Source: Vreelandella boliviensis LC1 (GTDB lineage Bacteria; Pseudomonadota; Gammaproteobacteria; Pseudomonadales; Halomonadaceae). From it: a stretch of DNA of 64,000 bases. Every line of letters begins with the position of its first letter. The stretch's first letter is position 1. The translations under genes were made by a program, and so were the position numbers. The DNA is taken from positions 124,001-188,000 of the forward strand of contig NZ_JH393258.1 of the NCBI RefSeq assembly GCF_000236035.1, given 5' to 3'. Below are positions 49,696 to 57,201 of the stretch, piece by piece. The notes below the pieces were generated by a model. It was not told the DNA's origin. It did no database searches and saw only the letters and a program-made list of their open reading frames with translations.

Positions 49696-51363
49696 ATGTT
49701 TCAACTTACCCGCAGCGTTACCTGGCAGGCGCTTGACCGCCTGCGCGACAAAACCGCCAACGACCGCATTGGTGACTACTTCACTAATGACCCGCAGCGC
49801 TTTGAGAAAATGAGCTTACGGGTGGGCGGTCTATTTCTTGACTACTCCAAGCACCATGTCTCCGATGAAGTGCTCGACAAGTTAATTGAACTGGCTGACC
49901 ACTCCGCGCTGGTACAGCGCCGAGCTCAGATGTTCTCCGGCGACATTATTAACGTCACCGAAAACCGCCCGGTTCTACATACAGCACTACGCAATTTAGG
50001 CGATGAACCGGTGCATGTAGACGGCAAAGATGTGATGCCGGAGATCAACCGCACCCGCGAACAAATCAAGCAGTTTTCCGAGGCGGTTCGCAGCGGTGAG
50101 TGGAAAGGCTATAACGGGCAGCGTATTAAAGACGTGGTCAATATTGGCATTGGCGGCTCGGACCTTGGCCCCAATATGGCGGTGCGCGCATTGCTTAAGT
50201 ACCGCCACCCGGAGCTGCACTTCCACTTTGTCTCCAACGTGGACGGCACCCATATTCAGAAGGTGCTTTCGCGCCTTGACCCAGCTACCACGCTGTTTAT
50301 TGTTTCCACCAAGACCTTCTCTACCCAGGAGACTCTGCTCAACGCCAAAACCGCGCGGCGCTGGTTCCTGGAGAACGCAGGCGAAGATGCCGACGTGGGC
50401 GCACACTTTATTGCCGCCTCCACTAACCGCAAAGCGGCCATGGAGTTCGGCATTCGCGAAGAGAATGTGTTTGAGTTCTGGGCCTGGGTGGGCGGACGCT
50501 ACTCCATGTGGTCGTCTATCGGCCTACCGATTGCGCTTTCGATCGGTTTTGAAGGCTTTATCGAGCTACTGGAAGGCGCTCACGAGATGGATCGCCACTT
50601 TATCGAAGCGCCCTTCTCGCAAAACATGCCTGTACTGATGGCACTGATTGGCATTTGGTACATCAACTTTGTGGGTGCCGAAACCCAAGCCATCGTGCCT
50701 TATGATCAGGCGCTTAACCAGTTGCCCTCTTTCCTGCAACAGCTGGATATGGAGTCTAACGGCAAGTCGGTGGATATTTTTGGCCACCCGGTGAACTACA
50801 AAACCGGCCCGATTGTATGGGGTCAAACCGGCTCCAACGGTCAGCACGCCTTCTTCCAGCTACTGCACCAGGGCACCCGCTACGTGCCCATCGACTTTAT
50901 CGCCTCGCTCAAACCCGAGCCAGGCATGGAAGACCACCACTTCGCCCTGCTGACCAATATGCTTGCCCAGGCCAACGCCTTTATGGAAGGCAGCCAGGGG
51001 GATAGCAAAGAGCTCAGCCAACACGACCCCTACAGCTGCCCCGGCAACCGCCCCTCCAGCACGTTACTGCTGGACGAGCTAACACCGAAAAACCTCGGCG
51101 CATTGATCGCGCTCTACGAGCACAAGGTGTTTGTCCAAGGCGTCATCTGGAATATCAACTCCTTTGACCAGTGGGGCGTACAGCTGGGTAAGCGCATCGC
51201 CGGTGAAATCAGTGAGCGCATCGACACTAACGCCGCTGACTTTGACACCTCCACTCAAGGCCTGCTGGAATTGGTGCGTGCGCACTTCCCCAATGTTGGT
51301 AACAGTGAAAAGGAGAGCGCACCAGATAGTGCCGGGAAGAAGCCCGCGAGGAAAAAGCGCTAG
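49696..51363 (+). CDS. pgi: Glucose-6-phosphate isomerase Pgi
   Basis: Interconverts glucose 6-phosphate and fructose 6-phosphate, linking fructose entry to zwf. The family blocks are VVNIGIGGSDLGPNMAVRAL, TLFIVSTKTFSTQETLLNAK, VFEFWAWVGGRYSMWSSIGL PIALSIG, VWGQTGSNGQHAFFQLLHQG and the C-terminal FVQGVIWNINSFDQWGVQLG K. About 555 residues plus a basic tail (SAGKKPARKKR). The ATG at 49696 has GGA about nine bases ahead; the ATG at 49684 is also in frame, and neither has a strong ribosome site. Single gene between terminators. Confidence 0.94.
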   Translation: MFQLTRSVTWQALDRLRDKTANDRIGDYFTNDPQRFEKMSLRVGGLFLDYSKHHVSDEVLDKLIELADHSALVQRRAQMFSGDIINVTENRPVLHTALRNLGDEPVHVDGKDVMPEINRTREQIKQFSEAVRSGEWKGYNGQRIKDVVNIGIGGSDLGPNMAVRALLKYRHPELHFHFVSNVDGTHIQKVLSRLDPATTLFIVSTKTFSTQETLLNAKTARRWFLENAGEDADVGAHFIAASTNRKAAMEFGIREENVFEFWAWVGGRYSMWSSIGLPIALSIGFEGFIELLEGAHEMDRHFIEAPFSQNMPVLMALIGIWYINFVGAETQAIVPYDQALNQLPSFLQQLDMESNGKSVDIFGHPVNYKTGPIVWGQTGSNGQHAFFQLLHQGTRYVPIDFIASLKPEPGMEDHHFALLTNMLAQANAFMEGSQGDSKELSQHDPYSCPGNRPSSTLLLDELTPKNLGALIALYEHKVFVQGVIWNINSFDQWGVQLGKRIAGEISERIDTNAADFDTSTQGLLELVRAHFPNVGNSEKESAPDSAGKKPARKKR

Positions 51364-51393
51364 GCTAGTTTGGTAAACAGGTAGAAAAACGAA

Positions 51394-51424
51394 CGCCTTG
51401 GTTTGAGCAAGCCAAGGCGTTTTT
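51394..51424 (+). terminator. Intrinsic terminator after pgi
   Basis: CGCCTTGG / CCAAGGCG stem around a ten-base loop followed by TTTTTATTT. Confidence 0.92.
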
Positions 51425-51443
51425 ATTTATGCGCACAATTCCA

Positions 51444-52157
51444 CTAACCAATTGGCAAGTCGAGCTTAAAATTTTTAATGACTTTCGGGTCTAGACAGCT
51501 GCGTAGAAACGTATTCATCGGCGCCATATCGTTCGATGAGTAAAAATCCATCATCAGGGTGTTGAACTCCTGCTGGCGCTTGGCAGGCACATTAATAATC
51601 GGGAGTCCGCAGGCCAGCAAAATGCCGTTCATCATAAAGCGGCCGGTACGCTTATTAACGTCCCAAAAGAATTTTGCCCTAACCATCTGTAGAAAAGCAG
51701 TGATGGCTTGGTCGTAACTATCCTCTTCGCTCTCTACCTGCCGCTGAACCTCTTGCCATCTAGTATCAAGCTCATCAGGCGCGGGCGGCTCATAGTCGGA
51801 ACCTGCGATCGTTACATAACCAGAACGAAACTTACCCCACTCCAAGGCCTCTTCCTTGCCTGCGATGGCATGGATGTCTAGGGCGGTTTGCCTATCAAAA
51901 CGAAATCCGCCTTTATCTACTAGAGCGAATATATGATCCCAAGCTTTTGCCTGGTGGATCGCCATATTCTGATCGCTGACTTTATGGCCGCCGACGGTTA
52001 TACCATCCAGGATCGTCTGAACCTCCGGTAGCGTCATGGCGACCCCTTCGAGGTTCACCGCGTCGTAAACCAAAGCAGGCACATCTCGCACCGCCAGTTG
52101 CCTAGCCAAGCGGATATTAGGTTTCATATTCCACTGTTTATCCTGTGCTGTTGCCAT
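51444..52157 (-). CDS. Fic-domain protein with a degenerate active-site motif
   Basis: Looks like a class II Fic protein. An N-terminal helix has VNLEGVAMTLPEVQTIL, comparable to the inhibitory-helix region (S/T)xxxE(G/N), but with Ala at the Ser position. FRSGYVTIAGSDYEPP matches the usual Fic flap region. The Fic motif, usually HPFxDGNGRTGR, is KFFWDVNKRTGR here: the catalytic His is Lys and two Gly are replaced, while the Asn-x-Arg-Thr-Gly-Arg nucleotide part remains. AMPylation by the classical mechanism is therefore doubtful. About 237 residues; the start at 52157 is uncertain because no clear ribosome site exists and the open frame extends to 52238. It stands alone, 90 bases after tetR on the same strand. 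Confidence 0.75.
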   Translation of the reverse strand: MATAQDKQWNMKPNIRLARQLAVRDVPALVYDAVNLEGVAMTLPEVQTILDGITVGGHKVSDQNMAIHQAKAWDHIFALVDKGGFRFDRQTALDIHAIAGKEEALEWGKFRSGYVTIAGSDYEPPAPDELDTRWQEVQRQVESEEDSYDQAITAFLQMVRAKFFWDVNKRTGRFMMNGILLACGLPIINVPAKRQQEFNTLMMDFYSSNDMAPMNTFLRSCLDPKVIKNFKLDLPIG

Positions 52158-52247
52158 GGGCCCGCGTCTTGTGTTCTGCAAATGGGATAAATATATCGCT
52201 ACAGAATGACTAGATATTGTGAGGAAGCAAACTATCACTAACCTGGA

Positions 52248-52826
52248 CTAATGCTTCACTCTTGCGTTCAGCAACTCCGCAGCAATTGCTTTGGCTTTTA
52301 CAGCGGCCTTTAGATCCCCCATAACATGGGCCTGTACGGTCGCTCCTTCTTTTAAGGTTGCTATAGCTTCCGACAGTGTGGCCACCGTTTTTTCGTCCGA
52401 GAGTAACTTTGAGACATGTCGGGTTATCAGGCCAAGCATTGCTCTTTTGTGGCTAGCACACTGTTGGTGAATGGGATGGTTTAAATCGCCGAACTCAGCA
52501 CTTACATTGATAAAATAACAACCATGGAAAGCATGTATCAGCTTTTCCCTCTCATTGAACCAATCATCAAGCGCATCGAACAGAGCATAAAGCGCGCTCA
52601 GCTCATCGGGTGCACTTTGGGTTCGCCCTTCGATCCAAGCGAAAAACTGTCGATCACGATAGTCCACCGTCGCAGCCACCAAGGCTTCTTTGCTGGAAAA
52701 GTGGTTGTAGAGCGTTTTCTTTGCCACTCCGGCTTCAGCGATGACGCGATTGATGCCAATGGCATGCACCCCATAACGATAAAACAGCTCAAAGGCGACC
52801 GAGACTAACTGCTCTCTCCTCTCCAC
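52248..52826 (-). CDS. TetR/AcrR-family regulator
   Basis: N-terminal HTH: VSVAFELFYRYGVHAIGINR VIAEAGVAKKTLYNHFSSKE ALVAATVDYRD, typical of TetR proteins, followed by an all-helical ligand-binding domain. 192 residues. Divergent from the HPP-family gene with a striking inverted repeat between, so it is the likely regulator of that gene and of itself. The ligand is not known. AGGAGAG stands before the ATG (GAGAGGAGAGAGCAG region). Confidence 0.9.
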   Translation of the reverse strand: MERREQLVSVAFELFYRYGVHAIGINRVIAEAGVAKKTLYNHFSSKEALVAATVDYRDRQFFAWIEGRTQSAPDELSALYALFDALDDWFNEREKLIHAFHGCYFINVSAEFGDLNHPIHQQCASHKRAMLGLITRHVSKLLSDEKTVATLSEAIATLKEGATVQAHVMGDLKAAVKAKAIAAELLNARVKH

Positions 52827-52868
52827 GCTGAAACCTCACGTTGATGTTATGAATACATATTGACGGAT

Positions 52869-52914
52869 GGAGACCGATCTGTCTACCATGACCAAGGTAG
52901 ACAGATCGGTCTCC
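52869..52914. promoter_or_regulatory. Perfect 19-bp inverted repeat, TetR operator pair
   Basis: GGAGACCGATCTGTCTACC and its exact complement flank an eight-base spacer. Each arm contains AGACCGATCTGTCT, itself a near-palindrome of TetR-operator size (AGAC / GTCT). It lies 42 bases before tetR and 32 before the HPP gene. Confidence 0.75.
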
Positions 52915-52946
52915 ACTTAACTAACGTTTAGTATGAGGTTGCTTCA

Positions 52947-53429
52947 TTGAAGATTGAACAGATTTTCCCTACTCGACAAAAGACAGCGCTGCTAGCCGGC
53001 ATCGGTGCGACCGGGTGCATAACGGCGCTTAGCTTTCTTAGCTCACACAGCAATGCTTTATGGTTAATGGCGCCATTCGGTGCCACCATGGTGATACTGT
53101 TTGGATTACCCGCCAGCCCATTAGCACAGCCACGAAATATTGTGGCGGGTCACTTAATAACAGCAGCTTTAGGCCTTATGGTGGCGCATTTTTTGGGTGT
53201 GCATGAATGGACGCTAGGCTTGGCCGTCGGGTTATCGATAGTGACGATGATGCTGTCCAATACCATCCATCCGCCTGCTGGTGCTAATCCCTTACTGATT
53301 ATGCTAGCAGGTGAGAACTGGCACTTTTTAGTAACACCAGTGGTGTCTGGGGCCATACTGATGGTGGGTTTTGGCTACGTGTATCATCGATTTATTTCAG
53401 GGCAACCTTACCCCCAGCGATGGTTATAG
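52947..53429 (+). CDS. HPP-family membrane protein
   Basis: Four hydrophobic segments in 160 residues with the family HPP motif: MMLSNTIHPPAGANPLLIML around residues 105-124, and APFGATMVILFGLPASPLAQ PRN near 42-65. The family is named for this motif and some members have been linked to nitrite transport in plastids; the bacterial role is unclear. The start is a TTG at 52947 with GAGG eight bases before; no ATG is near. Divergent from tetR. No related partner gene follows; the next gene is on the other strand. Confidence 0.85.
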   Translation: MKIEQIFPTRQKTALLAGIGATGCITALSFLSSHSNALWLMAPFGATMVILFGLPASPLAQPRNIVAGHLITAALGLMVAHFLGVHEWTLGLAVGLSIVTMMLSNTIHPPAGANPLLIMLAGENWHFLVTPVVSGAILMVGFGYVYHRFISGQPYPQRWL

Positions 53430-53606
53430 TCGGATGGATTTAAATGCATTGGATGTCTATTGCCATTCAATCCATAGAAGAAGATTAACGGCCACCTCTG
53501 TACAAAGCGCATGCCTGACGTATAAGGCATAGTTAGGCTACCCTCAGTGATCAGGTCTGCCAAATAGCCAGTGCAGACTCACCATCGATTGGGATAAACC
53601 TACTGA

Positions 53607-54077
53607 TCACTTAATGTCCCAATACATAATATGTTGAGGCCCCGCAGCGCCGCCCAGGTATTGCTCACCTGTTTCATGGAAGCCCGCCTTTTGATAACAG
53701 GTGCGTGCCGCGGGGTTTTTGGCGTTCACCGTCAGGTAGATTCGAGGGTAATTCGCATAGTACTCTTTTAGATAGAGAAACAACGCTTTTACCGCCAACG
53801 TACCGAACCCTCTGCCCTGCTGTTTGGCATCAATAAGAAACGTGCGTAAGCCTATGCTGCCTTCCGTACAAAAATCATAACTATCAGCGTAGGCTATATC
53901 GATTTTGAAGCACCCGACCACCTGGTTATTGTGTTTAACCACATGCAGATGCGTAGCCTTATTTCTATCTGCGAGAAACTCCTTAGCGGTACCCACAAAT
54001 TTCACCTGATCATCGCGCACCGCGATATTGCTTACCTCGGCAATATCCGCTGCATTAAGTTTTTCTAGCTTGATCAT
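53607..54077 (-). CDS. GNAT-family acetyltransferase
   Basis: Single GNAT domain of 156 residues. The acetyl-CoA-binding region is FLIDAKQQGRGFGTLAVKAL (Q-x-x-G-x-G motif at about 105-110), and the C-terminal part LTVNAKNPAARTCYQKAGFH ETGE is typical. Substrate unknown. A single gene; the 180 bases on each side hold no other gene. The start codon ATG at 54077 has only a weak ribosome site, GTGAG. Confidence 0.88.
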   Translation of the reverse strand: MIKLEKLNAADIAEVSNIAVRDDQVKFVGTAKEFLADRNKATHLHVVKHNNQVVGCFKIDIAYADSYDFCTEGSIGLRTFLIDAKQQGRGFGTLAVKALFLYLKEYYANYPRIYLTVNAKNPAARTCYQKAGFHETGEQYLGGAAGPQHIMYWDIK

Positions 54078-54163
54078 CTAATACTCACAATTATGCAGGG
54101 CAGTTCACGCGCTTGTATTCAGGATAATTCAGGGTTGCTGGTTTGTGGAGAGCGCTGAAGAAT

Positions 54164-54685
54164 CTATAGCTGTGTTTCAGAACGTCCGTTGATATTTTCT
54201 TTGGCTAATTCGATGACTGCATGCCCCAATTGAACCAAGGTGGCGAAATTGGGTGTGGTTTGTGGCTTTAAAGAACGATAAGCACTGGTACGGCTTTTGA
54301 TACCTGCTTTGGCGATGACCTGGCTATGCCCAAACTGCTCCACGTAGGAACGAATAGCAGCCTGTAAAATGTCGGGGCGCCCTTCCTGCATAGAGTCCCA
54401 AGAAGCTTGCTTAATAACATCTTCCATTTCCTGCACGTTGAAGCTAGTAGCTACTGTTTTCTGCACGCCTTTTGTCACTGCACGCAGGGTGCTCGCAGAA
54501 AGATCGTTGCCACTCCAGTTGAGCGACCCATCCGCGGTTAGTGAGAACTTTTGGAAGTCTTTAATCTCTGAAAAGGGTGCCTTGCTAAAATAGCCTGTTA
54601 GATCAGCAACACCATGAAAACCATCGCTATAAACCAGCTCAAGCTTGTATGGCCCAATCAAATCCACATCAATGATTTTTAACAT
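54164..54685 (-). CDS. DUF2442 domain fused to a C-terminal XRE-like HTH
   Basis: The first 80 residues match the DUF2442 pattern: MLKIIDVDLIGPYKLELVYS DGFHGVADLTGYFSKAPFSE followed by FQKFSLTADGSLNWSGNDLS. The C-terminal part, HSQVIAKAGIKSRTSAYRSL KPQTTPNFATLVQLGHAVIE LA, looks like an XRE/HigA-type helix-turn-helix. 173 residues. The start overlaps the end of a frameshifted DUF4160 gene, and such DUF4160-DUF2442 pairs are often found together. The pair has been considered toxin-antitoxin-like, but I cannot show it. The HTH suggests autoregulation. Confidence 0.75.
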   Translation of the reverse strand: MLKIIDVDLIGPYKLELVYSDGFHGVADLTGYFSKAPFSEIKDFQKFSLTADGSLNWSGNDLSASTLRAVTKGVQKTVATSFNVQEMEDVIKQASWDSMQEGRPDILQAAIRSYVEQFGHSQVIAKAGIKSRTSAYRSLKPQTTPNFATLVQLGHAVIELAKENINGRSETQL

Positions 54686-54934
54686 ATGTCACCTAACTTG
54701 CCTGGGTTTTCACCATTTACCGCTTTCTGCCACATATGCATTAGCTGCTCACGATGCTCAGCAATGTGGTTTTCAGCCCGCTTACGTTGCTCCTTCTAAG
54801 CACTCACCTGACTCAATAGCGATTATCAATTCATAGCCACCATATTTCACGTGCAGGTGGGGAAGCTTGTGCTGCTTGTTATCAAAAAAATACATACAAA
54901 ATGAAAGCCCTAGCAGAGCATCAATCTCTGGCAT
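54679..54934 (-). pseudogene. DUF4160 gene with a frameshift
   Basis: From the ATG at 54934 (GAGG five bases ahead) the reading is MPEIDALLGLSFCMYFFDNK QHKLPHLHVKYGGYELIIAI ESGECLEGAT then a stop at 54782. This is the N-terminal two-thirds of DUF4160. The rest of the family, KQRKRAENHIAEHREQLMHM WQKAVNGENPGKL, continues in another frame and ends with a stop inside the start of the DUF2442 gene (54679). The join is near TTAGAAGGAGCAACG; a small out-of-frame deletion is likely. The overlap with the next ATG shows the pair was once translationally coupled. Confidence 0.7.
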
Positions 54935-55001
54935 GAGCACCTCATAAATTACACCCTGAAGGTAGAATAGCGCTGTATCTTATAAGAGACAAAAACAATC
55001 A

Positions 55002-55547
55002 TCATATTTCCATCTCATCCGGAATCAGCGCCAGCAGATCGGTGACGCCAATATCCACACCAGCTTGGGAGAATAAGGTAGATATCTGCCCACGATGGTG
55101 AGTTTGGTGATTGAAGAAGTGAAAAATCAGGCTCGAAAAGCACCGTTTTGAGGCCACTCCTTTTGTGTTGTGATAACTCAACGTGGTGCTCAAATCGTCG
55201 TCCGTTAGCGCGCCCACCCAGTTAATAATCACGGTATCGAGCCATCGGCGATGCGCTTTTAAGCCTTCCAAGTCATCAAACATCACTTGATCAAGTCGCT
55301 GTGGCATTGGGAGGTCAATCATTACCGCCAGCGTTCTTGCTGTGGAAGAGGGATGCATTGCAAACCGCTTGAGCCAAATGGTGTCGGCAACCACAAGATG
55401 ATTAAGCGTGCCGAAAATCGAGCTGAAGAATGCGCCACGCTCTTCGCTAAGTTCAGCCGTCGTCAGCTTGCTGGCAACATCGTATACCTTGGTGTTCATC
55501 CACTGGTTATAGGATGCCATTAGCTCAAAATGTGGTTGCAGCTCCAT
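55002..55547 (-). CDS. DinB-family protein
   Basis: Four-helix bundle protein of the DinB/YfiT-like superfamily (not DNA polymerase IV). Start MELQPHFELMASYNQWMNTK, the metal-binding His positions in GTLNHLVVADTIWLKRFA and FHFFNHQTHHRGQISTLFSQ, 181 residues. The Asn-Gln-Trp-Met and the HQTHHRGQ motif are characteristic. Function unknown, possibly a thiol-dependent metal enzyme. It stands alone on the minus strand; GAGG is about 11 bases before the ATG. Confidence 0.9.
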   Translation of the reverse strand: MELQPHFELMASYNQWMNTKVYDVASKLTTAELSEERGAFFSSIFGTLNHLVVADTIWLKRFAMHPSSTARTLAVMIDLPMPQRLDQVMFDDLEGLKAHRRWLDTVIINWVGALTDDDLSTTLSYHNTKGVASKRCFSSLIFHFFNHQTHHRGQISTLFSQAGVDIGVTDLLALIPDEMEI

Positions 55548-55708
55548 AGGTCATATCGCCTCTTTCAATATGGTCGCCAACGTGGCCGTGAGCGAAACGT
55601 CAACAGTCCCTAGTTAAGAGTATGGAATAACGGAGCGCCTGTTCATCCCCCGAATTTAGCATTTAAGCCCCTCCCCCTCTCCTTGCGTCTTTTTATAAAC
55701 GCCATATA

Positions 55709-55724
55709 CTGTATATATAACCAT
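55709..55724 (+). promoter_or_regulatory. Probable LexA (SOS) box upstream of the radical SAM gene
   Basis: CTGTATATATAACCAT in the context ATACTGTATATATAACC: the left half and core fit the LexA consensus (TACTGTATATATATACAGTA), the right half has two mismatches. 40 bases before the start. The P. aeruginosa homologue PA0069 is a known LexA-regulated gene. Confidence 0.6.
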
Positions 55725-55763
55725 ATACCTATGCATCAATAGCGTACACAGGTGAGGTGGCCA

Positions 55764-56849
55764 ATGACGACTCCCGACCAAGCGTCTTATGTGTCAGCAG
55801 TGCATAAAGGGCGCGGCGCGACGTACGACCCACACAATCGTTTTTCGCCTACCCATAGCGTGGCAGAAGACGACGGCTGGTGGCGGGAGGAAACGTCAAC
55901 GACCATCGCCACCGAAGTGCGCGAAGAGGTGAGCAAAAGCGCGCTTTCCTGGAACAAATCGCCGGATTTACCCTTTGATCGATCACTAAACCCTTATCGT
56001 GGTTGTGAGCACGGCTGCGTTTACTGCTACGCCCGCCCCTCCCACGCCTACTGGGACTTATCGCCAGGGCTGGATTTTGAAACCAAATTGATTGCCCGCA
56101 GCGGATTAATGGAGCGGCTAACTGAAGAGCTTTGTCATCCCAACTATGTGTGCCGTCCGATCAATCTTTCCGGCAACACCGACTGCTACCAGCCTATAGA
56201 GGCAACCCATAAAACCACCCGGCGCTTGCTGGAGCTGCTACTGGAATGCCGCCATCCGGTAACGCTGGTGACTAAAAGCACCTTGGTGCTGCGTGATTTA
56301 GAACTACTGGCAGAGATGGCCGAACACCGCCTAGTGCGGGTGTTTGTCAGTTTGACCAGCCTGGATGCCAATTTGAAACGCACCTTAGAGCCGCGTGCTG
56401 CATCGCCTCAAGCACGCTTGCGGGCGATTCGAGAACTAAATACAGCAGGCATTCCCGTAGGTACGCTGATTTCGCCGGTTATTCCGGGGCTGACGGATCA
56501 TGAAATCGAAAACCTTTTGGAAGCCGCCAGCCGCTCTGGGGCACGCACCGCCGCCTGGATGTTGCTGCGCTTACCCTACGAAGTGGCACCACTTTTTGAA
56601 GCATGGCTAGAAGCCCACTACCCGGAACGCGCCGCTAAAGTGATGAGCCTAATGCGCCAGTGCCGGGGCGGTAAGGCGTACGATGCCAAGTTTGGTAAGC
56701 GCTTTCGCGGGGAAGGGGTATTTGCGGATTTAATCGCCCAGCGCTTTGCCCGTGCCAGCCGCCAGTGGAAGTTGCAGGATCGCACCGAGCAGGGCTTGAA
56801 CACCCGAGATTTTCGCCCGCCACGAGCGCAACAGGATTTATTCATTTAA
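55764..56849 (+). CDS. PA0069-family radical SAM protein
   Basis: Radical SAM enzyme of the SplB-related type. The cluster motif is in LNPYRGCEHGCVYCYARPSH (CxxxCxxC, about residue 80-95), after a conserved N-terminal piece GRGATYDPHNRFSPTHSVAE and SALSWNKSPDLPFDRSLNPY. The TIM barrel continues with LSGNTDCYQPIEATHKTTRR and LVTKSTLVLRDLELLAEM. About 361 residues. The ATG at 55764 has GAGGTGG before it; a GTG four codons upstream is in frame. A LexA-like box stands upstream. The reaction is not known; DNA repair or a damage-response role is inferred from SOS control. Confidence 0.92.
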   Translation: MTTPDQASYVSAVHKGRGATYDPHNRFSPTHSVAEDDGWWREETSTTIATEVREEVSKSALSWNKSPDLPFDRSLNPYRGCEHGCVYCYARPSHAYWDLSPGLDFETKLIARSGLMERLTEELCHPNYVCRPINLSGNTDCYQPIEATHKTTRRLLELLLECRHPVTLVTKSTLVLRDLELLAEMAEHRLVRVFVSLTSLDANLKRTLEPRAASPQARLRAIRELNTAGIPVGTLISPVIPGLTDHEIENLLEAASRSGARTAAWMLLRLPYEVAPLFEAWLEAHYPERAAKVMSLMRQCRGGKAYDAKFGKRFRGEGVFADLIAQRFARASRQWKLQDRTEQGLNTRDFRPPRAQQDLFI

Positions 56850-56890
56850 GCTAAGTGACACATGCATCCATTAGCTGCAAAGGAAGCCGA

Positions 56891-57190
56891 ATGCCCGCGC
56901 TTAGCAAAACCAAATCGAGTTTTTACCGCCGCTTATACGTCGCCCATTTGATCGAACAAGGTATCACCAGCGTGCCTGCGTTAATCGAGGCCACCGGCAT
57001 GCCCCGGCGCACCGCCCAGGATACGATCGCCTCCCTGGCCGAGCTGGATATCGAGTGTGTCTTTAGCAAAGATGACGGCGAGCGCCACAACATTGGCCGC
57101 TACCAGATACGTGACTGGGGCGCGATAGATCCAAGCTGGGTAGCGACAAATGCAGAACGGCTTAAACAAGCGCTAGGCTATTCACTTTAA
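56891..57190 (+). CDS. Small winged helix-turn-helix protein
   Basis: 99 residues starting MPALSKTKSSFYRRLYVAHL, with the HTH-like region IEQGITSVPALIEATGMPRR TAQDTIASLAELDIECVF and a wing-like C-terminal part GRYQIRDWGAIDPSW. It resembles a conserved small gammaproteobacterial HTH protein, but no regulatory target is known to me. AGGAAG is six bases before the ATG, which I chose over an upstream ATG at 56855. It lies 41 bases after the radical SAM gene on the same strand, so it may be in the same SOS unit. Confidence 0.8.
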   Translation: MPALSKTKSSFYRRLYVAHLIEQGITSVPALIEATGMPRRTAQDTIASLAELDIECVFSKDDGERHNIGRYQIRDWGAIDPSWVATNAERLKQALGYSL

Positions 57191-57201
57191 TGCGACTTAC
57201 C

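Noticed and set aside
51444-52826. Fic and TetR genes as a toxin-antitoxin pair
   Set aside because: The TetR protein is of ordinary length with its own divergent target, the Fic motif is degenerate, and no FicA/Phd-like antitoxin is present.
55002-55547. DinB as SOS DNA polymerase
   Set aside because: The protein is the small four-helix DinB/YfiT type, not polymerase IV, and has no LexA-like box of its own.
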